Positions 47,217 through 56,000 of a DNA stretch of 64,000 nucleotides are shown in pieces. The stretch's first letter is position 1. Every line of letters begins with the position of its first letter. The DNA is from a virus, in IMG/VR virus record IMGVR_UViG_3300050821_000642, positions 1 through 64,000 of that record. One strand, given 5' to 3'. The position numbers and the translations under genes are program-made. The notes beneath the pieces are model-generated. The model made no database searches and was not told the DNA's origin. It saw nothing but the letters and a program-made list of their open reading frames with translations.

Positions 47217-47218
47217 CC

Positions 47219-47551
47219 ATGACCTATACACAAGTTTGGGATCACATGCGAAATCAGCCTCACGACGGTATAATACAGCGCGACGAGGACGGCGCGTTCA
47301 TTCCGATGGACCCTGACAACATTGACTGTCAGGAATATCTGGCGTGGCTTGACGACGGCAATGAACCGAAGTCTGCTGAAGCGCCAACGATGACCCTACC
47401 GGAAACTGTTCCGGTGGAGGATCGTGTGAGTGATCTTGAAGACCGGGTGAACGCCTTGGAGGGTGCGCCGCCCGAACCGCCGGAAGAAACCCCGGAGCAA
47501 GTTCCGATCCAAGTCACCACCACCCGCACAATCACCAAAGGAAAGAAGTAA
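47219..47551 (+). CDS. Tail fibre assembly-like/accessory protein
   Basis: 110 aa from ATG 47219 (SD GGAG). Includes DPDNIDCQEYLAWLDDGNEP, the D-x-x-N-x-x-x-Q-x-Y-L-x-W-L-x-x-G-N-x-P signature of small proteins encoded next to tail fibres (often fibre-assembly or chaperone proteins), followed by a helix and an acidic Pro-rich region. Confidence 0.6.
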   Translation: MTYTQVWDHMRNQPHDGIIQRDEDGAFIPMDPDNIDCQEYLAWLDDGNEPKSAEAPTMTLPETVPVEDRVSDLEDRVNALEGAPPEPPEETPEQVPIQVTTTRTITKGKK

Positions 47552-47907
47552 TGGCGCAACCTCCGAGGCCCAACCCGTTGCACGGCGCGACCCACGTCGC
47601 GCCGCCCCCCGCACGATCCCCCGCAGCGCCGCTTACGGGCGCGCATGTTGCGGCAGCGACCGTGCCGCCCGAGCAACCGCCGCCGACGCGGGTGAACATC
47701 CACGGCATTCCGCCGAAGCCGAATATGGCCCCGCCTCCGAACGTGAACGACGAAATTGTCAACGAAGCGACCGAAGCGGAGATGGCGGCAGGCAAGGAGG
47801 CGTTGTCGGTATACGCCAAGCGCACCCAAGCTGAGCATGACTATGGAGCCAAGATGCTGGCTCGTCGCAACAAGGTTACTCACGAGAGTGACAAGGAAGA
47901 GGAGTAA
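47551..47907 (+). CDS. Pro-rich small protein, unknown function
   Basis: 118 aa. Disordered Pro/Ala N-terminal 75 residues, a helix (VNEATEAEMAAGKEALSVYAKRTQAEHDYGAKMLARRN), and VTHESDKEEE encoded by the palindrome copy at 47876. TAATG junction with the previous gene. Confidence 0.55.
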   Translation: MAQPPRPNPLHGATHVAPPPARSPAAPLTGAHVAAATVPPEQPPPTRVNIHGIPPKPNMAPPPNVNDEIVNEATEAEMAAGKEALSVYAKRTQAEHDYGAKMLARRNKVTHESDKEEE

Positions 47908-47924
47908 CTCTAGTTCCGACGATC

Positions 47925-50219
47925 ATGGTAGCTGACTTCAGCGGCATGCTGCCGCTGCGCGATCCGATCCTCCTGCCGGATAACAACGCGCAGTTAGCGA
48001 ATAACGCGTGGCTGTACCGGGGGCAGGTACGCGGCTTTCGAGCCGCTAATGCGGTGTACGATGGGGTCTACGACGACACGCAACAGGTCTATCGGATACC
48101 GTTGAATACCGACAACCCGCCCGACTTTACTGACGCGGGGTCGCTGTGGCTGGAGCTTCCTGATCCGTTCATGACCACCATCCGCAACCCTACAGTTGGC
48201 GACACTTACAACCGATACTATTTCTTTCCTAGCGACCAATACGACAGCACGGGCGTGAACCCGTCATGGCCAGTGACTTCGCCGGGGCCGGTCTACAATA
48301 CCTTGGCGCGGCTGCAACTCGATCCGCCGTCGCCCAATTATATTCTCGGCATCCCCGCGCCGACCAACCCGACCACGGTCACCCCGCCGTCGTCTTCCAT
48401 CGTGCTGAACACCACCGCGCCTACGCCGGTAGGCTCTGAACTCTTGCAATTCGCCGCCAACTCGCTGGGGGCTGTCACGGTTGGTATGAACGTCGTTGAC
48501 CTGACTGACCACCGGCTGACGGCGGCGGTGACATTGGCTTCGGCGCTGGGGTCAACGTTGCTGACCTTCTCTAGCACTGGCACCGCGCCGAACAACATCG
48601 TTGCGGGTATGACGTGCAAATGCACCTCTAATCCGGCAGTGGTGTTCCCCGGCACGACAGTATCGGTTGTCACGGCTACCACGGTGACGGTCAGCATCGC
48701 GCTCATCGGCAATGTGGTCGCTGGCGACACGTTCCAGTTTGACAACGCCAACCAAATCGTCACTGGCTGCACGGTGGCGACTATCGCCAACGCGGCTGGA
48801 CAGATCACGCTGAGCAACGCCGTGGTGGCGGGTGGCGTCAATACCGGCGACACCATTCAGTTTCTCACCAGCTTGCCTGAGACGCGCGCTTACGTCTATA
48901 CTTACGTCAATGACTTTTCCGAGGAGGGCCAACCCTCGCCTGCGACGGTGGCGTCAGGCGACGGCAACGGGACGTGGACGATAGTCATTCCGGCTCCCCC
49001 GGCTGGCTACAATACTGGGCGGGCGATGAACCCCGGTCACTATAGGTTGTATCGTACGGTCACCGACGCGTCTGGCAACGCCACTTACTTTCAGGTTACC
49101 GAGGTGCCGATCAACCCGGTCGGGTCGGTGACCATCCACGATAGCGCATCCGACGCCAGCATCACCGGCAATAATATTCTCAGCACCATCGGCTTTGCTC
49201 CTCCCCCTGCCGGGTTGCAGGGCGTGGTGATGATGGCTAACGGCATTGCAGCCGGGTACACCAATGAGCGCGAAGTGTGGTTCTCGGCGGCTTACCTGCC
49301 GCATGCGTGGCCTCCTCAATATGCGTTGACAGTGGACTACCCCATTGTGGGTCTGACTGCCAACGGTACTTCGCTCAACGTGATGACCGAGGGCAGTCCC
49401 TTTATTGCGACCGGCGTGACGCCTGACACGATGACGATAGGGAAGATTACCGCCAACGAGCCGTGTATCTCGCGTGGCTCTATCGTCAGTGCAGGCGAGG
49501 GCGCATACTACGCTTCGCCCAACGGCATCCAGCTTTTGAATACGGGCGGCACTGAGAACATCACCATCGGCATTTATGAGAAAGAGTTTCATTACTCGCT
49601 TCTTCCTCCCCAGTGGGCGGCGGGCAAGTACGGATCGAGTTACGCCAGCTTTATTAAAGGTCAGCCCATTCCTAGTGTCGATCTGTTGGGGTATCTGGGG
49701 TTCGTGCTGGACAACTCGGTGGCGAACGTACCCTTTACCTATTTGCGGCCTACCCCTCCCGGCATCGAGGTCATTAACTGTTACTCTGATGAGTTATCGG
49801 GACAGCTTTTTGTCTTGGTTGAGGGTGGGGCGGTGATGCAATGGAACCCGCCACAAAGCACGCCGGGGGCGACGACGCTGCGAAGCTGGCAGTGGAAGAC
49901 CAAGAAGTTTCGCTTTACTGCGCCGCAGCTATTCAAAGCGTTCATGGTGCTGTTTGAAGTTCCGCCCGAGGTGACGATTACGCTTGGGGCGAGAAACACC
50001 GATCAGGGGCAGACCTTTGATCCTGCCACTCAGTACCTGATCATCCGGGTGTATGCAGACGGTAGACCCGTGGTGGTGCGAGAAATTCAGAAGTCGGGCG
50101 AGGTGCTGCTCATACCGGGCGACTTCAAGGCTGAGCTATGGGAATTTCAATTTGAGGGGCAGATTGGCCTGCGGTTCTTTAAGTGCGCTTCGTCGGTGAA
50201 AGAGTTGAAGGCTGCATAA
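47925..50219 (+). CDS. Large tail/stabilisation protein (tail tubular B-like)
   Basis: 764 aa. MVADFSGMLPLRDPILLPDNNAQLANNAWLYRGQVRGFR is the opening of a family of podovirus tail nozzle/stabilisation proteins. The body is beta-rich and Thr/Val/Gly-rich (residues 130-330) with a later part that includes VWFSAAYLPHAWPPQYALTVDYPIVGL. Palindrome copy 49781 inside. Role by family: nozzle or stopper of the short tail. Confidence 0.65.
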   Translation: MVADFSGMLPLRDPILLPDNNAQLANNAWLYRGQVRGFRAANAVYDGVYDDTQQVYRIPLNTDNPPDFTDAGSLWLELPDPFMTTIRNPTVGDTYNRYYFFPSDQYDSTGVNPSWPVTSPGPVYNTLARLQLDPPSPNYILGIPAPTNPTTVTPPSSSIVLNTTAPTPVGSELLQFAANSLGAVTVGMNVVDLTDHRLTAAVTLASALGSTLLTFSSTGTAPNNIVAGMTCKCTSNPAVVFPGTTVSVVTATTVTVSIALIGNVVAGDTFQFDNANQIVTGCTVATIANAAGQITLSNAVVAGGVNTGDTIQFLTSLPETRAYVYTYVNDFSEEGQPSPATVASGDGNGTWTIVIPAPPAGYNTGRAMNPGHYRLYRTVTDASGNATYFQVTEVPINPVGSVTIHDSASDASITGNNILSTIGFAPPPAGLQGVVMMANGIAAGYTNEREVWFSAAYLPHAWPPQYALTVDYPIVGLTANGTSLNVMTEGSPFIATGVTPDTMTIGKITANEPCISRGSIVSAGEGAYYASPNGIQLLNTGGTENITIGIYEKEFHYSLLPPQWAAGKYGSSYASFIKGQPIPSVDLLGYLGFVLDNSVANVPFTYLRPTPPGIEVINCYSDELSGQLFVLVEGGAVMQWNPPQSTPGATTLRSWQWKTKKFRFTAPQLFKAFMVLFEVPPEVTITLGARNTDQGQTFDPATQYLIIRVYADGRPVVVREIQKSGEVLLIPGDFKAELWEFQFEGQIGLRFFKCASSVKELKAA

Positions 50220-50552
50220 ATGGCTGGCAAGAGCATCTACCCAAGCATTCCGTCGCCGGGCAATGACGCCCGGTCGATGCGCGCCACGCTGGACGCGATC
50301 CAGCAGTCGATGACCATGATCATTATGAACGCGCAGTCGCCCAGCCCGAACTACACGCCGTCGTCGGCGGCGCAAATCTTCGTCACCAACGCGGGCCTGA
50401 GCACATTTGTCGCCAACCAGATCGCCATCAGTAAGCAGGCGGTCGGCACGGCGGGGAATGCTGCCGCCGCGCGAGCGGCATTGGCGAGCGCGCCAGCGCC
50501 GCAACCCGTAGTCCCTTCGACGCTGCAAGTTAAGACGACGAGGGTGTCATGA
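50220..50552 (+). CDS. Small helical protein, unknown function
   Basis: 110 aa; starts right after the previous stop. Helix NDARSMRATLDAIQQSMTMIIMNAQ, then Ala-rich segments. The HNH gene starts with an ATGA overlap at its end, so the C-terminus may have been altered by that insertion. Confidence 0.55.
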   Translation: MAGKSIYPSIPSPGNDARSMRATLDAIQQSMTMIIMNAQSPSPNYTPSSAAQIFVTNAGLSTFVANQIAISKQAVGTAGNAAAARAALASAPAPQPVVPSTLQVKTTRVS

Positions 50553-50995
50553 TTACTTACACTAAATGTTGTGGCAGGTGTGGAGAGGTAAAGTCGGCAG
50601 ATGATTTTGCTTATAACGCGCGTGCGTCAGATGGGTGTCAGTCGCGGTGTAAGCAGTGTGATAATAAGCTACATCGTGAGCGACGGTTGGCAAATCCGGA
50701 ACACCATCGAAGGATTGTACGCCGGTCGAATTTTAAGCAACGGCATAAAATTACTGGTTTAGATGATTGGGTAGATACGCAGTATGAGAAGCAACAGGGC
50801 GTGTGTGCTATGGTCGATTGTAACAAGCGGCTATCTGATGGTGGACGTGCGCTTTGTGTTGACCACAACCACGCGACAAATAAATTGCGTGGTTTGTTGT
50901 GCGTAGAGTGTAATCTAGCGTTAGATTGGTATGAACGTAACAAACATCGTCTTCCTGCTTTTGATACTTATTTGAAGGAGAATGACGATTATTAG
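50549..50995 (+). CDS. HNH homing endonuclease, endonuclease VII type (second copy)
   Basis: 148 aa. Zinc pairs CCGRCGEVK, CKQCDN, CAMVDCNKR, CVECN, and CVDHNHATNKLRGLLC core. Related in layout to the copy at 41281-41721 but clearly diverged. AT-richer than the flanking genes. Overlaps both neighbours by a few nt. Confidence 0.85.
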   Translation: MITYTKCCGRCGEVKSADDFAYNARASDGCQSRCKQCDNKLHRERRLANPEHHRRIVRRSNFKQRHKITGLDDWVDTQYEKQQGVCAMVDCNKRLSDGGRALCVDHNHATNKLRGLLCVECNLALDWYERNKHRLPAFDTYLKENDDY

Positions 50996-51503
50996 GATCG
51001 ATGACGTTCATGCCATCCGGGCGATATCGGCGGCAGCGCATATGCAGTTCGTGCCGAAAATTCATCACTGCATCGCGTCCTACGACGAGAACGACAAGCT
51101 GTTGGGCGGCAACATCTACACCGACTATTGGGGCAATGGCGGCTCCTGTCAGGTGCATACCGCCTGCTTCAACAAGCACTGGGCGTCGAAGGCGATGCTC
51201 TATTTGGCGTTCGACTATCCGTTCCGGCAGTTGATGGTGAAGAAGATGTTCGGGCTGGTGCCGGAACGCAACGTGGCGGCGCGCAACTTCGATCTGCGTT
51301 TAGGTTTCAAGATCGAGTATCTGGCCGAGGATGTGTTTAACCATCCAGACGGGGTCAATGGCATGTACTTAATGAGCATGCGGGCCGACGAGTGTAAGTG
51401 GCTGAGCATGAAGATGCCGTATATTGAGTATGCGCCACGGGAGCGGACGAACGATATCAACCTGCCGCTGGCGACGATGCAAACGGTCGGAGCGATGCAG
51501 TAA
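50982..51503 (+). CDS. GNAT-fold acetyltransferase-like protein
   Basis: 173 aa. Beta strands with CIASYDENDKLLGGNIYTDYW, then a helix, and LVPERNVAARNFDLRLGFKIEY, the N-x-x-A-x-x-F-x-x-x-L-G-F pattern of GNAT enzymes near the acetyl-CoA site. Such genes are seen among tail genes of podophages; substrate unknown. SD AAGGAG lies unusually close to ATG 50982. Confidence 0.65.
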   Translation: MTIIRIDDVHAIRAISAAAHMQFVPKIHHCIASYDENDKLLGGNIYTDYWGNGGSCQVHTACFNKHWASKAMLYLAFDYPFRQLMVKKMFGLVPERNVAARNFDLRLGFKIEYLAEDVFNHPDGVNGMYLMSMRADECKWLSMKMPYIEYAPRERTNDINLPLATMQTVGAMQ

Positions 51504-51521
51504 CTCACGAGAGTAACTAAG

Positions 51522-53000
51522 ATGGGCGGCGATAAAGGCAGCGCAGACAGTTCCGGTATGATGGAAGCGATGGCGTCTGCGCAAGCCGCGCAGGAGGCGT
51601 ATGCGCTTGGCGAGCAGCAGCTTCAGTGGACGCAGCAGGTCTGGAACCAAGAGCAGCCGCTTGTCGATGCGTCCGAGCAGGCGCAGATCAATCTCGCTAC
51701 CCAAGAAACCCAGTCGCTCACTCAATCTCAGGACGAGAGCGCCGCGCAATGGCAGGAGTACGAGAGTACCTTTCTGCCGCTGGAAACCCAGTTCGCAGGC
51801 CAAGCCGAGAACTGGGCTTCGCCAAGCGCCATTGCCGAGGCGCGTGGCCAAGCCATGTCCGACGTGGCCGAGCAGGGCATGGCGGGGATCAACTCTGCTG
51901 CCGAGACGCTTAGAAGCTACGGGGTGAACCCGGCATCGGGCAAGTATGCTTCGCTTTACACCTCCGCGCAACCTATGCTGGGCGCTGCCGAAGCTGCCGC
52001 AGGCACGACCGCCGCACAAAACTTGCGCATGCAGCAAATGGGGCTGGAGGGTCAGGCGCTCAACACTGGCATGGGGCTGGCGAACTCGACGGCAGGGCTG
52101 ACCCAAGCAGGCACAGGCGCGGCTGGCACCGCAGGCGGGCTGGCGTCTGGGGCGGCAGGGACAGCGCAGAGCAACTTATCCACAGGCTCTACGGCTATGA
52201 CCAACCCGACAGCGTGGTTCAACGCTGGCGCGAACAACATGAACAGCTATGTGAACGCTGTCAACGGGTACAATCAGAGCCAAGCCGAGTTCGCTCAAGC
52301 GGGCGCATCCGAGATGGCCGGGTTGGGCAGCGCGCTGGGAAGCGTGGTCGGCATGGGCTTCTTGGGCGCGCACATCGCCAAGGGCGGGCCGGTCACCCGC
52401 TTTGACGACGGCGGCAGCGTGGGCGACGGCTCCACTGGCATACCGCCAGCGCCGTCAGGCATGCCGGGCGGCATGGTCCGCATATCGCCCCCGCCAGCCC
52501 AACCCAACCCCGCCGCGACGATGGCGCGGCAAGCGCCGATGTTGATGCGCGCTGCCGGGGGCTATGACGACGGCGGGCCTGCCGATCCGCAGCTTACGCC
52601 TACACAGGGGGGCGGCGCGACCGGGATACCGCCCGCTCCCATTCCGCCCGCGCAATACCCGCCCGGCGCGTTGCCTTCTGACGCCACGCCCGGTGGCGGC
52701 GTGCCAGCCCACGCCAGCCCGTCCAATGGCGCGGTGACCGACGACGTTCCGGCGATGCTCACCGCCAACGAGTTTGTCATCCCCAAGGACGTGGCGACGT
52801 GGAAAGGCCACGAGTACTTCGCCAAGCAGATCGACGCGGCGCGCAGGGGGCAGCAGCAGTTTGCCCAACGCGGCGATGTGGGCGGCGAACCCGCCGACGT
52901 TGCGCCTCAACAGCCAAGATTTGTATCCCGGCCCACTCATATGGCGACAACGCGGGGCGCGATCCCCGGTATGCCGCAGCAACAAATGATGCCCGCCTAA
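51522..53000 (+). CDS. Internal virion protein, candidate
   Basis: 492 aa. Gln/Ala-rich helical first half (AQAAQEAYALGEQQLQWTQQVWNQEQPLVDASEQAQINLAT...), then Gly-rich AKGGPVTRFDDGGSV and Pro-rich linkers, and a conserved VPAMLTANEFVIPKDVATWKGHEYFAKQIDAARRG near the C-terminus. That segment is typical of internal virion or tape-measure-related proteins of podophages. SD GAGAG in the palindrome copy 51501. Next to two giant virion proteins. Confidence 0.65.
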   Translation: MGGDKGSADSSGMMEAMASAQAAQEAYALGEQQLQWTQQVWNQEQPLVDASEQAQINLATQETQSLTQSQDESAAQWQEYESTFLPLETQFAGQAENWASPSAIAEARGQAMSDVAEQGMAGINSAAETLRSYGVNPASGKYASLYTSAQPMLGAAEAAAGTTAAQNLRMQQMGLEGQALNTGMGLANSTAGLTQAGTGAAGTAGGLASGAAGTAQSNLSTGSTAMTNPTAWFNAGANNMNSYVNAVNGYNQSQAEFAQAGASEMAGLGSALGSVVGMGFLGAHIAKGGPVTRFDDGGSVGDGSTGIPPAPSGMPGGMVRISPPPAQPNPAATMARQAPMLMRAAGGYDDGGPADPQLTPTQGGGATGIPPAPIPPAQYPPGALPSDATPGGGVPAHASPSNGAVTDDVPAMLTANEFVIPKDVATWKGHEYFAKQIDAARRGQQQFAQRGDVGGEPADVAPQQPRFVSRPTHMATTRGAIPGMPQQQMMPA

Positions 53001-53018
53001 CCCACGAGAGTAACCCTG

Positions 53019-56000
53019 ATGGCAATGGGCAAACACTATGGATCGTTCGGCAAGGGCTTCGCTGACGCCCTGATTGCAATGATCAAGCTGTCCTACATGC
53101 GTGACTACTACAAGTCGCGCCGCGACTATTACGAGTCGCGCGCCGCCGCTTATGGCCAGCCAAAGCCCGGCAGCAAGGCGGCGCTCGACGCCGAAGGCAA
53201 TCGGATACGTCTTGACGCCGAGGGTCGCCCCCTGCCGGATACAGCCTATGGCGGCGGCAAGCAAGAGACGCCCGCAGCGGGCAAAGTGCCAATGGCCGAT
53301 ATGGTCAAGATGGCGGAAAAGGCCGGGTTCAAGGGTGACGACGCGGCGCACATGGCGGCGCTAGCGCAGGCTGAGAGCGGCGGCAATCCCGGCGCAGTTG
53401 GCAAGGCGGGCGAGATCGGCCTGACCCAGATCAATCCGCACGCGTGGCCTGCTGAGATGGTAAGCGCTGCGCGTGATCCGCAGGGTGCGTTTAACGCCGC
53501 TTACAAGGTGTATCAGCAACAGGGCTGGAAGGCGTGGTCAACCGATCCGTCGTCACCCAATTTTACTCCCGGCAATAATGGGATGCGGTTTTTCGACGCG
53601 GCGCGGGGATACGTTACCGGGGAAAAGCCTACGACCAAGGTAGCGGCTACACCGGATACAGCTAAGCCAGTCAAGCCGGGAACGGAGAAGACCAAGGTCG
53701 GTGCAACGGGTGGGCCAGACGTAAAGGTTGGCGGTAAGACCTACCACACTGACGCCGATGGCCGTATTCTTGGCGATGACGGCAAGCCGACGCAGGCGCA
53801 AGCTGGACCTTCTCCCGGCTCCTATCAGGTGGCGGGCGACAGCACTATTGCCTTGTCGCCGGAAGAGGCAGAGAGGGCGCGGGCGGACTTGGAAGCGCAT
53901 CGAGTCGCGCCGAGCGACACGCGAAGCTTGGACAGCCCGATCAAGCAGCACCCCGAACGTACGGGTGGCGTCGATACACAAAGTGCGCCCGATCCGGTTG
54001 CAGTGCCGGATGAAAGTTCAGAGCGACCACCGTCACTGACGCCGCCACCACCCGAACGCGGGCCGGAATTGGCGGGGCAACGACAGTGGAGTGAGGAAGA
54101 CCAACCTGCGCTTCCTCCGGTGCCGTCACCGAGGCCGATCCAAGGTCCGCCCCAGCGCACGGGTGCGCCGCCGAACGTAGGGATTACGCCATCATCTGTG
54201 CCTGAGCCAGTATCGACGCAGAACACGGTGCGCCCCGAACCGCCTGTATCTGTGCCTGTGTCGCATACGCCAATTGGTGGCGGCGAAGGCAATAGGATGG
54301 AGGGGCCGAGGGGGACGTCAGTGGCGGACGCGCCGTCGCGCGCCGCGCAGCCGGTTAGCGCCACGCGGGCGATACCCAGCACGCCGGTTACCCCAGTGAG
54401 TAACCAACCCAGCGGCGGGCGGTTCGTGCCAATTGAGCGGCCCAATCTCGATCAGGCGGGTGGCGCGCAGGGGCGCAGCGGTGGCCCGCCGACGATGACG
54501 GCGCTCAATCTGGGTAGCCTGTTTGGTCCGAACCCGCCCCTCTCACAACGTGGCGGGGGTGGGGGCGGGGGCGGGCAGGCTGCGCCTTCGTCGCCGCCAC
54601 AGGGGCAAATTCTGTCGCCACCGGGGGGAGGGCCGACGCCTTACCCCGGCCCGACGATGAACCCATCTGGCAATATCGTTTTGTCGGAAGGGCAGGGCGC
54701 ACGCGGCGGGCAATCGGTGCCTGCTCCCATGCCGCCTATTCGTCCTGACGATCTGGATGTTGCCACGGCGTCACGCAAGGGCGGGCCGATCCAGCGCTTT
54801 AATCGGGGTGGTATCCCTACCCGTCCGACGATAGGGTTAGCGGCAGGCGGGGATGCGCCTGCGTCTTCGCAATACCCATCCTATACGCCAAAGGCCGCAG
54901 CGGCTCAGCCGGGGCTGCAAGGCAATGTACTGGCGGCGGACGAGTATATGACCGGCTTGCCCGGCATGACGGCAGTCGATCTGCACAACCCCAACTCAAT
55001 GTACTATACCTCTTATGGTCCGGGGCAAGGCGGGATCGGCGGGCAGACTTTGACTACTGATTGGTCACGGATGACCCCGGATCAAAAGGCGCAATATGCC
55101 GCAATGACGGCTGGCACATGGCAACCGCCAGCGGCAACCCCCGCTCCGACGCCTGCACCTGCCCCCGCCACGCCGACTGTAATCAATCCGCCATCGGTGC
55201 AGAACATCACCAACATGCCTGCGGCGACGACGATCACTGACCCGACCACGACGACCACCACGGGTACGCCGGGAGTACCCAACGCCATCCAAGCCAAGAG
55301 CTACGATCCAAACGTGGACGCCACCACTGGGGCCGGGTTTGCCAACACCTCTAACACAGGTGGAACGAACTACAGCGTTGGCACCGACGACAAGCTTAAC
55401 CAGACTACCCCCGGTACGATATCCGGCACGGGCGACGGTACGATCTTGTCGCGTGGGGGAGGCCCGATCCCACGCCGCCAAGCTTTTGCCCGAGGCGGCA
55501 TTCCCTCGCGTCCGACGCTGCGGCTTCAGGCAGGCGGCAACGCCGCCATAGCGGCGATGAACAGCCCCAGTTACATTGGCCCCACGCTACAGGGCGGTTG
55601 GCAAGGCACGCCCGAGAGCCAGCTTGCGCCGAACCAGCAGGCATGGGCCAATACCGAACAGGGTATTCTCGCGCAAGAGCTTAGCGCCGCGCATAAAGAC
55701 GCTGCCTATTGGGGCGCGGGCGGGACGAACCCGACCGGCGGCAACGATACGATGCAGTATTGGAACCAGTTGACCACCATGCCAGCCGCCGTGTGGCCAA
55801 CTACGACAACCACGCCGACACCGATTGCCGAGCCTGCGCCTACGGTACAGAACGTCGTCAATCAGGGTCAGCCCATCGTTGATATCGCCACCATCGATCC
55901 CACGGCGACCACCACCACGGGTGCGCCCGGCATCCCGAACGCGATCCAAGCGAAGAGCTACGACCCGAACGTGGACGCCACGACCGGCGCAGGGTTCACC

